Shown here: positions 1 through 6,964 of the stretch, piece after piece
Position numbering within the stretch: the stretch's first letter is position 1
Layout: the number at the start of each line of letters is the position of its first letter
Assembly (NCBI RefSeq): GCF_937949835.1
Contig: NZ_CALEDC010000455.1
Location: 1-10,130 of the forward strand
Reading direction: 5' to 3'
Length of the DNA: 10,130 bases
Source: an uncultured Campylobacter sp.
GTDB taxonomy: Bacteria; Campylobacterota; Campylobacteria; Campylobacterales; Campylobacteraceae
The notes under the pieces: model-generated
Told to the model about the DNA's origin: nothing
Databases searched by the model: none
The model's input: the letters and a program-made list of their open reading frames with translations, nothing else
Translations under genes and position numbers: made by a program

Positions 1-39
1 GCGCGAGCGCGAAAAGCGGTCTACTACAACCTCACTCAT
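1..39 (-). CDS. N-terminus of a probable ThiF/TcdA-family protein (partial)
   Basis: Only the first 13 codons lie in the window. They read MSEVVVDRFSRSR and run off the left edge. The ATG overlaps the end of surE by 8 bases (32-39), a usual arrangement for translational coupling on the minus strand. The DRFSRSR stretch resembles the start of ThiF/MoeB-like adenylating enzymes of the TcdA type (tRNA threonylcarbamoyladenosine dehydratase), which often begin with DRFxRT/S before the nucleotide-binding loop. From memory, a MoeB/ThiF-family gene also follows surE in C. jejuni. No catalytic motif is visible here, so the family call rests on a short peptide plus gene order and is tentative. Confidence 0.5.
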   Translation of the reverse strand, partial: MSEVVVDRFSRSR

Positions 40-811
40 CGTTTCTCATCCACCTTTCTAGCGCGCTCATCTGCTCGTGCGCGGTCAAATTTAGCTTAAT
101 CGGACTTAGCGTCGCTCGCCCCTCAAAAAGTGCCGAAATGTCGCTGTTTTCGTTCCTACTCGCATCAAAGTCGAACGTAGATTTGCCGAGCCAATAATAC
201 TCTATTCCGCGCGGATTGCGGTTTAGCTGCGCGTCGGTGTCGTAGAGCTTCTCGCCGCATGGCGCAACCGTTAGCCCCTTAAAATCTTGCTTTGAGACGG
301 CAGGGACGTTTAAATTTAAAAACTGCTTGGGCGGCAACGGAAAGCCGTTTTTGAAAATTTTCCCCACCAGATCAACCGCAAGCTCGCACGCAAGATCAAA
401 TCCGTATCGCTGCAGCGAATCCGCGACGTAAAACTGGCTCACCGCAAGCGCGGGAATGCCTTGCAAAACCCCCTCCATCGCGCCTCCGCACGTGCCAGAA
501 TAGGTCACGTCCTCCGCGACGTTGGCGCCGTGATTTATGCCGCTTACCACGAGATCGGGCTTGCGGTTATACAGCGCGCGAAGCGCCAAATACACGCAGT
601 CTGCGGGCGTAGCGTCGTCGAGTTTAAAAAATCCGTCATCGAGCTTTACAAATCTAAGCGGGCGCGCGAGCGTGAGCGAGTGCGAGCATGCCGATTTTTC
701 CGAGCTCGGCGCTACGATGGTGACGTTTGCGACCGATCTTAGCGCGCTTGCAAGTTCTAAAAGCCCGCGCGCTTCGAATCCATCGTCATTGGTGATTAAA
801 ATTTCTTTCAT
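32..811 (-). CDS. surE: 5'/3'-nucleotidase SurE
   Basis: This is a complete 259-residue SurE, a cytoplasmic metal-dependent phosphatase that dephosphorylates 5'- and 3'-nucleoside monophosphates and is linked to stationary-phase and stress survival. The N-terminus carries the family motif ITNDDG, with metal ligands Asp9 and Asp10. Ser40 lies in the APSSEKSA segment and Asn93 in SGINHGAN, matching the four metal-binding positions of the family. TPADCV (68-73) and the YSGTCGGAMEG segment (104-114) are also typical. The length is normal. The ATG at 811-809 follows an AGAGAG ribosome binding site on the minus strand. The gene appears to be first in a minus-strand unit with the overlapping ThiF-like gene; no convincing promoter was seen upstream. 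Confidence 0.96.
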   Translation of the reverse strand: MKEILITNDDGFEARGLLELASALRSVANVTIVAPSSEKSACSHSLTLARPLRFVKLDDGFFKLDDATPADCVYLALRALYNRKPDLVVSGINHGANVAEDVTYSGTCGGAMEGVLQGIPALAVSQFYVADSLQRYGFDLACELAVDLVGKIFKNGFPLPPKQFLNLNVPAVSKQDFKGLTVAPCGEKLYDTDAQLNRNPRGIEYYWLGKSTFDFDASRNENSDISALFEGRATLSPIKLNLTAHEQMSALERWMRNDE

Positions 812-1226
812 ATTCTCTCTTTAGCTAAAATTTCACGACAGGCCTATCGGAACGGAATTACGTCTGTAAAAATCTAACGCTCAATTCTTTACTATGCAAA
901 AATTGCTACTTAGCTTGCGTGGCGTAAAATTCCGTTGCGCCAAATTTTTTCGCAAAAATTCCATCACGAAACTTAGATCACAAAATTCATAGAAAAATTC
1001 CGTCTTTTTGCTACGAAATTTTATCTTTTTTCGCTACAAATTTTATAGCCTGCCACGTAATTTCATCGCCTAAATTTCGCTTTCGAAATTTCTTAAATTA
1101 AATTTTGCGACCGCATTCCGCAACTCACCGCAAAATTTGTCTTTTAAATTATCGTAAAATTTTACACCACGAAATTTTGCTTTCGCGCCGATGCAAATCC
1201 GCGGCATAAAATTACGCTAGACTTAT
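812..1226. other. AT-rich stretch without a gene, many degenerate AAATTT words
   Basis: These 415 bases between the lipoprotein gene and surE hold no credible reading frame on either strand; the longest ATG frame noticed is 32 codons and lacks a ribosome binding site. Variants of AAATTT, AAAATTC and CGAAATTTT recur irregularly every 15 to 25 bases. One clear near-duplicate is GCTACGAAATTTTAT at 1010-1024 against GCTACAAATTTTAT at 1033-1046. I see no terminator with a T-run, no tRNA and no recognisable gene remnant. The surE promoter must lie in the part nearest 812, but no good -10 box was found there. Confidence 0.6.
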
Positions 1227-1727
1227 CTATAACCCTGCTTTGCGGCATATCTCCTCGCTCACCTGCGAATCAAGTAGATGCGAGCTTGGATAATCATAGA
1301 AAAATCGGTGCACTTCGCGCACTCCGCTTCGCAATAAAGCTCGCGTACTAGGTGCGTTGCAGTCATTTTCGGTAATATCCTTGGTTAACAATTTGAGATA
1401 TTTTTGCCGATCGGAGCTTTTCAGGCTCGCCCAGCCAGGGCTTAGCGAGTAGGCATAGATCAGATCGCTTCCTTGTGCGCTAATTTCTTCTAGGATCGCA
1501 AACTGCGCAACCTTAACGTGGGGCTTGGCGCCGCCTACATCTGCTGCGATCTCGCTAGCTGCGGCTTTAGCGACGAGTGCGGGCGAGCCTAGCTTACTAA
1601 GCGCCTCAAAACGCGCCGTTACTGCGGGATCCTCGGTGACTTGACGCTTTTGGTATTTAGCCGCGCCGCAACCGCCCAGCAACATCGCGAACGCGCCGCA
1701 TAACGCTAAAATTTTAAAATTTCTCAT
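1227..1727 (-). CDS. Small predicted lipoprotein of unknown function
   Basis: This encodes a 166-residue protein I do not recognise. It begins with a classic lipoprotein signal: a short basic start (MRNFK), a hydrophobic core at about residues 6-18 and the lipobox LGGC with the lipidated cysteine at position 20. It should therefore be acylated and anchored to the inner or outer membrane; the residues after the cysteine (GAA) give no obvious inner-membrane retention signal. The mature part is soluble, mixed alpha-rich, with three further cysteines. An AAAGGA ribosome binding site sits seven bases before the ATG. It is transcribed divergently from lpxB, with an extended -10 sequence TGCTAAAAT at 1757-1749. 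In C. jejuni, as I recall, peb3 occupies the slot beside lpxB; this protein does not look like Peb3. Confidence 0.85.
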   Translation of the reverse strand: MRNFKILALCGAFAMLLGGCGAAKYQKRQVTEDPAVTARFEALSKLGSPALVAKAAASEIAADVGGAKPHVKVAQFAILEEISAQGSDLIYAYSLSPGWASLKSSDRQKYLKLLTKDITENDCNAPSTRALLRSGVREVHRFFYDYPSSHLLDSQVSEEICRKAGL

Positions 1728-1748
1728 CTTAAATCCTTTGTCGGCTTA

Positions 1749-1757
1749 ATTTTAGCA
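1749..1757 (-). promoter_or_regulatory. Extended -10 promoter of the lipoprotein gene
   Basis: On the minus strand this reads TGCTAAAAT, an extended -10 (TGN followed by a near-consensus hexamer). It would start transcription near 1742, about 15 bases before the lipoprotein ATG. It lies only 8 bases from the oppositely directed extended -10 at 1763-1771. Assigned by motif only. Confidence 0.5.
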
Positions 1758-1762
1758 CATTT

Positions 1763-1771
1763 TGCTATAAT
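1763..1771 (+). promoter_or_regulatory. Extended -10 promoter of lpxB and the downstream array
   Basis: The sequence TGCTATAAT is a perfect extended -10 box of the kind used by Campylobacter sigma-70, with T-rich DNA upstream and no clear -35. Transcription would start near 1778, giving a leader of about 18 bases that includes the AAAAGG ribosome binding site at 1784-1789. It is the best candidate for driving lpxB and, by read-through, genes further along. Confidence 0.65.
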
Positions 1772-1795
1772 TAACAAAAATTTAAAAGGCTAAAT

Positions 1796-2983
1796 TTGAA
1801 ATATTTAATCTCTTGCCTAGAACCCTCTGCGAACCTGCATTTCAAAGAGGTTTTTGAGCATCTTAAAAGGCTCGATACCACTTGCGAGATTTGCGGAATT
1901 TTCGATGAAAAGCTGGGTTCGCCGATATACAAAAGCAGCGAATTTTCGGCGATGGGTTTTATAGAAATTCTGCCGCTGATTTTAAAAGCCAAGCGCGCGA
2001 TAGCGCAGATGACGCGGCTTGCGGCGGAGTGCGATCGTGTGCTTTTGATCGACTCGCCCGCGTTTAATCTGCCGCTAGCTCGCGCGATCAAAGAAAGCGG
2101 CGCGCGCGCGGAAATTTCATATTATATCCTGCCGCAGGTTTGGGCGTGGAAGCCGCACAGAGCGGAGAAGCTGAAGGCGTTTTGCGACAATCTGCTCTCC
2201 ATCTGGCCTTTTGAGGCGAAATTTTTCGGCGCGGATTGCGAGGGAGATAAAGGCGCTGTGCCGCAAGAAGCGGAGAGCAAAGACGCTGAACTACAAGAAA
2301 CAGAAGATAAAGACGCCGCGCAGAAAGAGAATGCCGCGCGCCCGAGCAAACAAAACGCTAAAACTGCGAAGTATTCTTTCGTGGGGCATCCGCTGCTTGA
2401 TGAGATAAAATTTCAAAAAACAAGCTACGAAAAACAGGGCAAGATCGCCTTTATGCCAGGCTCGCGTAGGGCTGAAATTTCAAGGCTGATGCCGATTTTT
2501 AGAGCCCTTGCGCCTAAATTTGAAAATAGCGAGCGAGTCTTAATAATCCCGCCGCATCTGATGGATCAAAGAGATGAAATTTACGGGCCTCTGGACGGCT
2601 TTAGCATCGCAAACGATACTCCTGCCACGCTTAAGGATTGCGATTTTGCCTTCATCTGCTCGGGCACGGCGACGCTTGAGGCGGCGCTCATCGGCACTCC
2701 GTTCGTGCTGTGCTACAAAGCTCGCGCGTTTGACGTTTGGCTTGCGCGAAAGCTCGTAAAGCTAAAGCACGTGGGGCTTGCGAATATTATTTTTGATTTT
2801 TTGGGCGAGGAGCCGCTGCATGAGGAGCTTTTGCAATCCGAGGTAAGCGCGCAAAACCTACTTTCTGCATACGAGCGCTGCGACGCCGCTAAATTTAAAC
2901 TTGCGAGCAAGAAGCTGCGAGATTATCTGAAATTCGGTTCCAGCGAAAACGTGGCAAAAATTTTAACGCAGCCTGCGAGCTAA
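1796..2983 (+). CDS. lpxB: Lipid-A-disaccharide synthase LpxB
   Basis: LpxB is a GT-B fold glycosyltransferase (family GT19) at the inner membrane. It joins UDP-2,3-diacylglucosamine and lipid X into the tetra-acylated disaccharide 1-phosphate of lipid A. The start is TTG at 1796, preceded by AAAAGG; it gives an N-terminus (MKYLISCLEPSANLHFKEV) of the kind expected for Campylobacterota LpxB. Family signatures are ILPQVWAWKPHR (111-122), FVGHPLLDEI (195-204), MPGSRRAEI (220-228) and the nucleotide-sugar-binding SGTATLEAA (289-297). The 395-residue length is slightly long because of a charged low-complexity insertion at about residues 147-191, containing two copies of a 10-residue repeat, just before the GHP motif. 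The N- and C-terminal parts around it look intact, so the enzyme is probably functional. Confidence 0.95.
   Translation: MKYLISCLEPSANLHFKEVFEHLKRLDTTCEICGIFDEKLGSPIYKSSEFSAMGFIEILPLILKAKRAIAQMTRLAAECDRVLLIDSPAFNLPLARAIKESGARAEISYYILPQVWAWKPHRAEKLKAFCDNLLSIWPFEAKFFGADCEGDKGAVPQEAESKDAELQETEDKDAAQKENAARPSKQNAKTAKYSFVGHPLLDEIKFQKTSYEKQGKIAFMPGSRRAEISRLMPIFRALAPKFENSERVLIIPPHLMDQRDEIYGPLDGFSIANDTPATLKDCDFAFICSGTATLEAALIGTPFVLCYKARAFDVWLARKLVKLKHVGLANIIFDFLGEEPLHEELLQSEVSAQNLLSAYERCDAAKFKLASKKLRDYLKFGSSENVAKILTQPAS
2264..2323 (+). repeat. Tandem 30-bp repeat inside lpxB (two 10-residue copies)
   Basis: Two adjacent in-frame 30-base units encode QEAESKDAEL and QETEDKDAAQ (LpxB residues 157-166 and 167-176). 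By eye, 19 of 30 bases match, with shared blocks CAAGAA and AAAGACGC. They form the core of a Glu/Lys/Asp/Ala/Gln-rich stretch (about 2234-2368) that has no counterpart in ordinary LpxB proteins as I know them. The repeat probably arose by tandem duplication followed by drift. Confidence 0.7.
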
Positions 2984-3003
2984 AATTTTAAGGCTAAAGC
3001 TTA

Positions 3004-3009
3004 TATAAT
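3004..3009 (+). promoter_or_regulatory. Possible -10 box upstream of greA
   Basis: TATAAT lies in the 48-base gap between the lpxB stop and the greA start. It would begin transcription near 3016, shortly before the AAAGGA ribosome binding site at 3021-3026. It has no TG extension and no visible -35, so it is supported only by the hexamer and its position. Confidence 0.45.
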
Positions 3010-3031
3010 TTGATAAAAAGAAAGGAAGATT

Positions 3032-3523
3032 ATGACGACAGAACCAATGACGCTTTACGGATACGAAAAGATCACCTCCGAGCTCAAGGAGCTTCAGAGC
3101 GTGAAGCTGCCTCACATAGTCCAGCAGATCGACATCGCGCGCGGACACGGCGATCTGAAAGAAAACGCCGAGTACCACGCGGCGCGCGAAGAGCAGGCGT
3201 TCTTGCTCTCGCGCATCGCCGAGCTTAGCGACATCGTCTCTCGCTCAAAGATCATCGACCCCTCGACCTACGAGCACGACCGTGTAAAATTCGGCTCCAC
3301 CGTTACCTTTATGGACGTGGAGACCGAGCGGGAGGAGACCTACGTCATCGTAGGACTTAGCGAAGCGGATATCTCGCGTAAACTTATCAATATAAACACA
3401 CCTCTTGCGCGCCAACTTTTAGGCAAAGCAGAGGGCGATGAGGTGGTGCTTCAGCTACCATCAGGCACTCGCGACGTGGAAATTTTAAGCGTCGAATACA
3501 AGCCGATAAAATTTGAGAATTAG
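3032..3523 (+). CDS. greA: Transcription elongation factor GreA
   Basis: GreA enters the secondary channel of RNA polymerase and stimulates cleavage of backtracked transcripts. The 163-residue protein has the usual two parts: an N-terminal antiparallel coiled coil (about 1-80) and a C-terminal FKBP-like globular domain (about 85-160). The coiled-coil tip motif [16 protein letters not shown] carries the two essential acidic residues at Asp41 and Glu44, the same numbers as in E. coli. The C-terminal half contains the typical [16 protein letters not shown] segment. The ATG at 3032 follows AAAGGA with good spacing; an internal Met6 is possible but has no better ribosome binding site. It lies between lpxB and argC; the argC start comes one base after the greA stop, suggesting coupling. 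Confidence 0.97.
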   Translation: MTTEPMTLYGYEKITSELKELQSVKLPHIVQQIDIARGHGDLKENAEYHAAREEQAFLLSRIAELSDIVSRSKIIDPSTYEHDRVKFGSTVTFMDVETEREETYVIVGLSEADISRKLININTPLARQLLGKAEGDEVVLQLPSGTRDVEILSVEYKPIKFEN

Positions 3524-3524
3524 C

Positions 3525-4532
3525 GTGAAAAAAGTAGGCATCATCGGCGTTAGCGGCTATACTGGGCTTGAGCTGATTAAGGTTCTACTTTCCCACCCGA
3601 GCTTTGAAATTTCGTATTTGGGCGCCTCGACAGATGGAGAGATAAGCGAAATTTTTCCGCAGCTTCGTGGCGTGTTTGAGATGCACGTAGAAGCCGCGGA
3701 CGCTCCCGTTGCGGCGCAAAGATGCGATCTTATTTTTTTGGCGCTGCCGCATGAAAAAGCGATGGAATTTGCCCGCGAAATTTTAAAATTTAAAAACGTC
3801 AAGGTAGTCGATCTATCGGCTGATTACCGCCTAAGCCGCGAGCTTTACGAGAAAAATTACACCGCGCATTTAGACCCTCGTAATTTAGCCCACGCCGTTT
3901 ACGGGCTGCCCGAGCTAAATCGCGAAAAGATCCGCGCGGCGCGGCTTACCGCAAATCCGGGCTGCTATCCTACCTGCTCTATTTTGGCGCTCGCGCCGTT
4001 CGTGCGGCTACTAGATCCGGATACCGGCGTATTTATCGACGCAAAAAGCGGAGTAAGCGGCGCAGGCAAGGCTCTTAAAACGAGCAGCCATTTCGTAAGC
4101 GTGAACGAAAACGCAAATGCCTACTCGCCGATCTCGCATCGCCACGCAGACGAGATCAAAGAGCAGCTGCAAATTTTAAAAGGCAGCGAATTTAGCACGC
4201 TTTTCGTGCCGAATTTGCTGCCGATTACGCGCGGAATGCTAGTTAGCGCGTTCGGAGTGCTGCAAAAGAGCGTGGACGCAGAGGCGGTGCTGCGGGAATT
4301 TTACGAAAACGAGCCTTTCGTGCGCGTCCGAAGCGAGCCCGTGAGTATAAAAAACGTCGTAGGAACGCACTTTTGCGATATTTTTGTAAAAACTGCGGGC
4401 GATAAAATTTGGATCAACTCGGCGATCGATAATCTTTTGCGCGGAGCCTCGTCGCAGGCGGTCGCAAATGCAAATTTAATGTGCGGATTCGCCGAAGCTG
4501 CGGCGCTGCCGCGCATCGCGCACGGAATTTAA
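3525..4532 (+). CDS. argC: N-acetyl-gamma-glutamyl-phosphate reductase ArgC
   Basis: ArgC catalyses the NADPH-dependent reduction of N-acetylglutamyl phosphate to the semialdehyde in arginine biosynthesis. I place the start at GTG 3525, giving 335 residues and an N-terminus (MKKVGIIGVSGYTG) typical of the family; GAGA at 3515-3518 serves as ribosome binding site and the gap to the greA stop is one base. A TTG at 3513 would add four residues but has no ribosome binding site. The nucleotide-binding loop GVSGYTG is at 8-14, the catalytic cysteine in ANPGCYPT is Cys147, SGVSGAG is at 175-181 and a conserved HRHADEI segment starts at 205. Length and motifs are those of a type 1 ArgC. No other arginine gene is nearby, so it is an isolated pathway member. 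Confidence 0.96.
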   Translation: MKKVGIIGVSGYTGLELIKVLLSHPSFEISYLGASTDGEISEIFPQLRGVFEMHVEAADAPVAAQRCDLIFLALPHEKAMEFAREILKFKNVKVVDLSADYRLSRELYEKNYTAHLDPRNLAHAVYGLPELNREKIRAARLTANPGCYPTCSILALAPFVRLLDPDTGVFIDAKSGVSGAGKALKTSSHFVSVNENANAYSPISHRHADEIKEQLQILKGSEFSTLFVPNLLPITRGMLVSAFGVLQKSVDAEAVLREFYENEPFVRVRSEPVSIKNVVGTHFCDIFVKTAGDKIWINSAIDNLLRGASSQAVANANLMCGFAEAAALPRIAHGI

Positions 4533-4574
4533 GCGATGAGCTTTTTGCAAAAGCCGTCACGCGCCGGAGCCTAA

Positions 4575-5309
4575 ATGCAAAATGATCAAATTCAGACGAT
4601 AAAACCCAGCGCGATCTTTATCGGCGATGCGCACGCGGGCGCGAGCAGGCCGCAATTTTTGAAATTCTTGCGCGCGCTGCGTTCTGCACAAAGCCTGCCG
4701 CCTCAAATTTTTATGATGGGCGATATGTTTGATTTTTTGGCAAACACGACCTACGTGCAGCGCTTCTACGAAGAGGAGATCGCGCTAATAAACGAGCTGT
4801 CGCGAAAATGCGAAATTTTTTACTTCGAGGGCAACCACGATTTTAATCTGCGCGAAATTTTCCCCCGCGCAAAAGTTTATCCAAACGCCGCGCAGCCCGT
4901 GAAATTTATCTGCGAGAGCGGCGAAGCGGTACAGATCGCGCACGGCGATCTGTTTTTGCCGCGCCTGACGCAGTTTGCGCTGCTTTCGCTACGAAATAGA
5001 GCTTTCTTAAAATTTATGGACCTGCTCGATCGCGCTTTAAAATTTAAAATTTCAAAGATGATCTTAAAATCGCAAAAAGGGAAAAACCTATACAAAAAAA
5101 TGCCAAATTTTAAGGATATAATCGCGCCGAAGATCGATTTTTATGCGGCGAATTTGATCATCGAGGGGCATTATCATCAAGATGAAATTTTATATTTCGG
5201 CGAGAAAAAATATATAAATTTGTGCTCGTTCGGGGTCAGGAGCAAAATTTACGAGGTCGCAAAAAGCGAAAAATTTATGCTAATTCCAAAAAACTTAAAC
5301 TTAAATTAG
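4575..5309 (+). CDS. LpxH-like calcineurin-type metallophosphoesterase
   Basis: This 244-residue protein has the full metal-binding motif set of calcineurin-like phosphoesterases: GDAH (Asp18, His20), GDMFDF (Asp50, Asp53), GNHD (Asn87, His88), AHGD (His123) and GHYH (His199, His201). This pattern and length suit the LpxH family, which hydrolyses UDP-2,3-diacylglucosamine to lipid X and UMP at the inner membrane surface. The basic, hydrophobic-patterned segment at about 136-178 lies where LpxH has its lipid-contacting insertion. lpxB, the enzyme of the next step, lies about 1.6 kb upstream on the same strand, which supports the role without proving it. GGAG at 4566-4569 precedes the ATG. Other phosphoesterases share these motifs, so I give the family and leave the symbol empty. 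Confidence 0.88.
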   Translation: MQNDQIQTIKPSAIFIGDAHAGASRPQFLKFLRALRSAQSLPPQIFMMGDMFDFLANTTYVQRFYEEEIALINELSRKCEIFYFEGNHDFNLREIFPRAKVYPNAAQPVKFICESGEAVQIAHGDLFLPRLTQFALLSLRNRAFLKFMDLLDRALKFKISKMILKSQKGKNLYKKMPNFKDIIAPKIDFYAANLIIEGHYHQDEILYFGEKKYINLCSFGVRSKIYEVAKSEKFMLIPKNLNLN

Positions 5310-5310
5310 C

Positions 5311-5316
5311 TATAAT
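5311..5316 (+). promoter_or_regulatory. Possible -10 box upstream of serB
   Basis: TATAAT sits immediately after the stop of the phosphoesterase gene (5307-5309). It is placed to start transcription near 5323, just before the GAGGAT ribosome binding site at 5331-5336. The upstream TTAG does not give a TG extension. It could provide a separate start for serB, tal and the pilus ATPase gene. Confidence 0.5.
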
Positions 5317-5340
5317 TCCTAAATTTTTGCGAGGATATTT

Positions 5341-5964
5341 ATGATAAAGCTTTGTGTTTTCGACTTTGATTCTACGCTGATGGACGGCGAGACGATAGGT
5401 TTTTTCGCCGCCAAAATGGGCACGCAGCGACAAGTTAGCGAAATCACGAAGCGCGCGATGGCGGGAGAGCTTGATTTTTTCGAGAGCCTTAGCGAGCGCG
5501 TGGCGCTGATAAAGGGGATGAAGCTTAGCGATGCTAAAGCTATCGCAGAAAGCCTGCCTTTTGTTTGCGGCGCTAGCGAGATCATCGCGTATCTGAAAAA
5601 TAAAGGCATAAAGGTGATCGTCTTTAGCGGCGGATTTCATCTCGCTACCGACGCCGCGCAGAAAAAACTAGGCTTTGACGCGAGCTTTGCGAACTATCTG
5701 CATGAAAAGGACGGAATTTTAACCGGGCTTTTTGGCGGCGAGATGATGTTTGGATACTCAAAAGGCGTCCTGCTTGCGCAGCTTAAATCGCTGATGGGCC
5801 TAAGCGCAAGCGAAGTAATGTGCGTGGGAGACGGCGCGAACGACGTTTCGATGTTTCGCGAGGCGGGACTTAAAATCGCTTTTTGCGCGAATGAAATTTT
5901 AAAAGAGCACGCGAGCGTCTGCATTGAAAAAAAGGATTTGAAGGAGATTATGAAATATGTATGA
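5341..5964 (+). CDS. serB: Phosphoserine phosphatase SerB (HAD family)
   Basis: SerB carries out the last step of serine biosynthesis, removing phosphate from O-phosphoserine. The 207-residue protein shows all HAD motifs: FDFDST with nucleophile Asp8 and acid/base Asp10, motif II VFSGGF with Ser96, Lys141 in GYSKG, and motif III VGDGANDVSM with Asp164 and Asp168. The cap region has the SerB-like FFESLSERVALIKG segment (46-59) with a substrate-binding arginine at Arg53, and Glu17 follows motif I, which favours phosphoserine over other HAD substrates. It is the short form, without an N-terminal ACT domain. GAGGAT precedes the ATG. Its end overlaps the tal start by 8 bases (5957-5964). Confidence 0.94.
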   Translation: MIKLCVFDFDSTLMDGETIGFFAAKMGTQRQVSEITKRAMAGELDFFESLSERVALIKGMKLSDAKAIAESLPFVCGASEIIAYLKNKGIKVIVFSGGFHLATDAAQKKLGFDASFANYLHEKDGILTGLFGGEMMFGYSKGVLLAQLKSLMGLSASEVMCVGDGANDVSMFREAGLKIAFCANEILKEHASVCIEKKDLKEIMKYV

Positions 5965-6964
5965 TAAAGCCCTAAATTTCAGCCTTTGGTGCGACTTTTT
6001 GGAGCGCGATTTTATCGATAAAGATTTCGACGAGCTGATCAAAAAGGGGATAATTAACGGCGCTACCTCCAATCCCGCAATCTTTAAAAATGCGATCCTA
6101 AGCTCCCCCGCATACGATGCAGCCAAAGAGGAATTTAGAAAAAAAGAGCCTAAAAAGCTGTATGAAATTTTAGCCACCGCGGACATCAGAAGCGCGGCGG
6201 AGAGCCTGCTTAAAAATTTTATCAACGGCGATGACGGCTTTGTGAGTATCGAGGTCGATCCATATTTCGCAGACGACGCCGAGGCGATGTATCGTGAAGG
6301 CAAGCACCTATATAGCACGATCGGTATGCCAAACGTAATGATAAAAATCCCCGCGACCAAGGCAGGCTACGAAGCGATGCGCGATCTACTAAAAAAGGGG
6401 ATCAGCGTAAACGCGACCTTGGTTTTTTCGCCCGAACAGACCGTAAAATGCATCGAGGCGATAAAAGAGGGAATCGCGGGCTTTCGTCGCTACTTCCCGA
6501 AGGCAAATTTACCAAAAACCGTAATTAGCATCTTCGTTAGCCGCTTCGATAGGTTACTGGATGAAAAAATGGCCGCGGCGGGCCTTCCTACCGGCAAAAT
6601 CGGCATAATGAACGCCGCGAAGTGCTACAATATCATCGCTAAAGAAAATTTAAACTACGTAAAGCCGCTGTTTGCGAGCACGGGCGTAAAAGGAGATGAT
6701 CTGCCGAAGGATTACTACGTAAGCGAGCTAATGTATCCGGGCTGCGTAAACACCGCGCCGCTTGAGACCATAGAGGCTTTTATAAGCGGCGATCAAAAGC
6801 CCAAAATGCCGCCTAGCGACGCGCAGATAGAGGAATTTTTCGCTCGCGTAGCGGACGCGAAGATCGATATGAAAAAGGCGTATAAAAAGCTGCTGGATGA
6901 CGGACTGGTGGCCTTTGAAGAAGCATTTAAAGAGATAATAAAAACACTTAAAAAGGAGAAATGA
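5957..6964 (+). CDS. tal: Transaldolase
   Basis: Transaldolase moves a dihydroxyacetone unit between sedoheptulose 7-phosphate and glyceraldehyde 3-phosphate in the non-oxidative pentose phosphate pathway. The 335-residue cytoplasmic TIM barrel has GATSNPAIF at 35-43, the SIEVDP strand, the Schiff-base lysine Lys130 in VMIKIPAT, SVNATLVFS at 150-158 and SIFVSRFDR at 191-199. The length fits the longer single-domain transaldolases rather than the short 220-residue type. AAGGAG at 5941-5946, inside the end of serB, can act as ribosome binding site with a 10-base spacing; the start overlaps serB by 8 bases. Its stop TGA shares ATGA with the start of the following ATPase gene, so serB, tal and that gene are probably co-translated. 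Confidence 0.95.
   Translation: MYDKALNFSLWCDFLERDFIDKDFDELIKKGIINGATSNPAIFKNAILSSPAYDAAKEEFRKKEPKKLYEILATADIRSAAESLLKNFINGDDGFVSIEVDPYFADDAEAMYREGKHLYSTIGMPNVMIKIPATKAGYEAMRDLLKKGISVNATLVFSPEQTVKCIEAIKEGIAGFRRYFPKANLPKTVISIFVSRFDRLLDEKMAAAGLPTGKIGIMNAAKCYNIIAKENLNYVKPLFASTGVKGDDLPKDYYVSELMYPGCVNTAPLETIEAFISGDQKPKMPPSDAQIEEFFARVADAKIDMKKAYKKLLDDGLVAFEEAFKEIIKTLKKEK

Noticed and set aside
461..824. Plus-strand open frames of 93 and 95 codons opposite surE
   Set aside because: They overlap a complete SurE with all its motifs, lack family features, and their residues mirror the GC-rich codon pattern of the real strand.
894..992. 32-codon plus-strand frame in the gene-free stretch
   Set aside because: It has no ribosome binding site, no promoter, and basic, aromatic-rich composition expected from AT-rich random sequence.
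3010..3228. Frame overlapping the greA start, rich in Arg
   Set aside because: It is a frame-shifted reading of the conserved greA coding region.
3513..3524. TTG start for argC adding four residues
   Set aside because: No ribosome binding site precedes it. GTG at 3525 has GAGA upstream and yields the usual short N-terminus before the nucleotide-binding loop.
4536..4574. 12-codon frame between argC and the phosphoesterase, ending just before its ATG
   Set aside because: It is too short to judge, has no ribosome binding site and contains the GGAG of the next gene. A leader peptide is possible but unsupported.
5091..5098. A-run in the phosphoesterase gene, and similar A7/T7 runs in argC and serB, as possible slippage sites
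   Set aside because: Short A/T runs are common in this genome type, and all three genes are intact through them.
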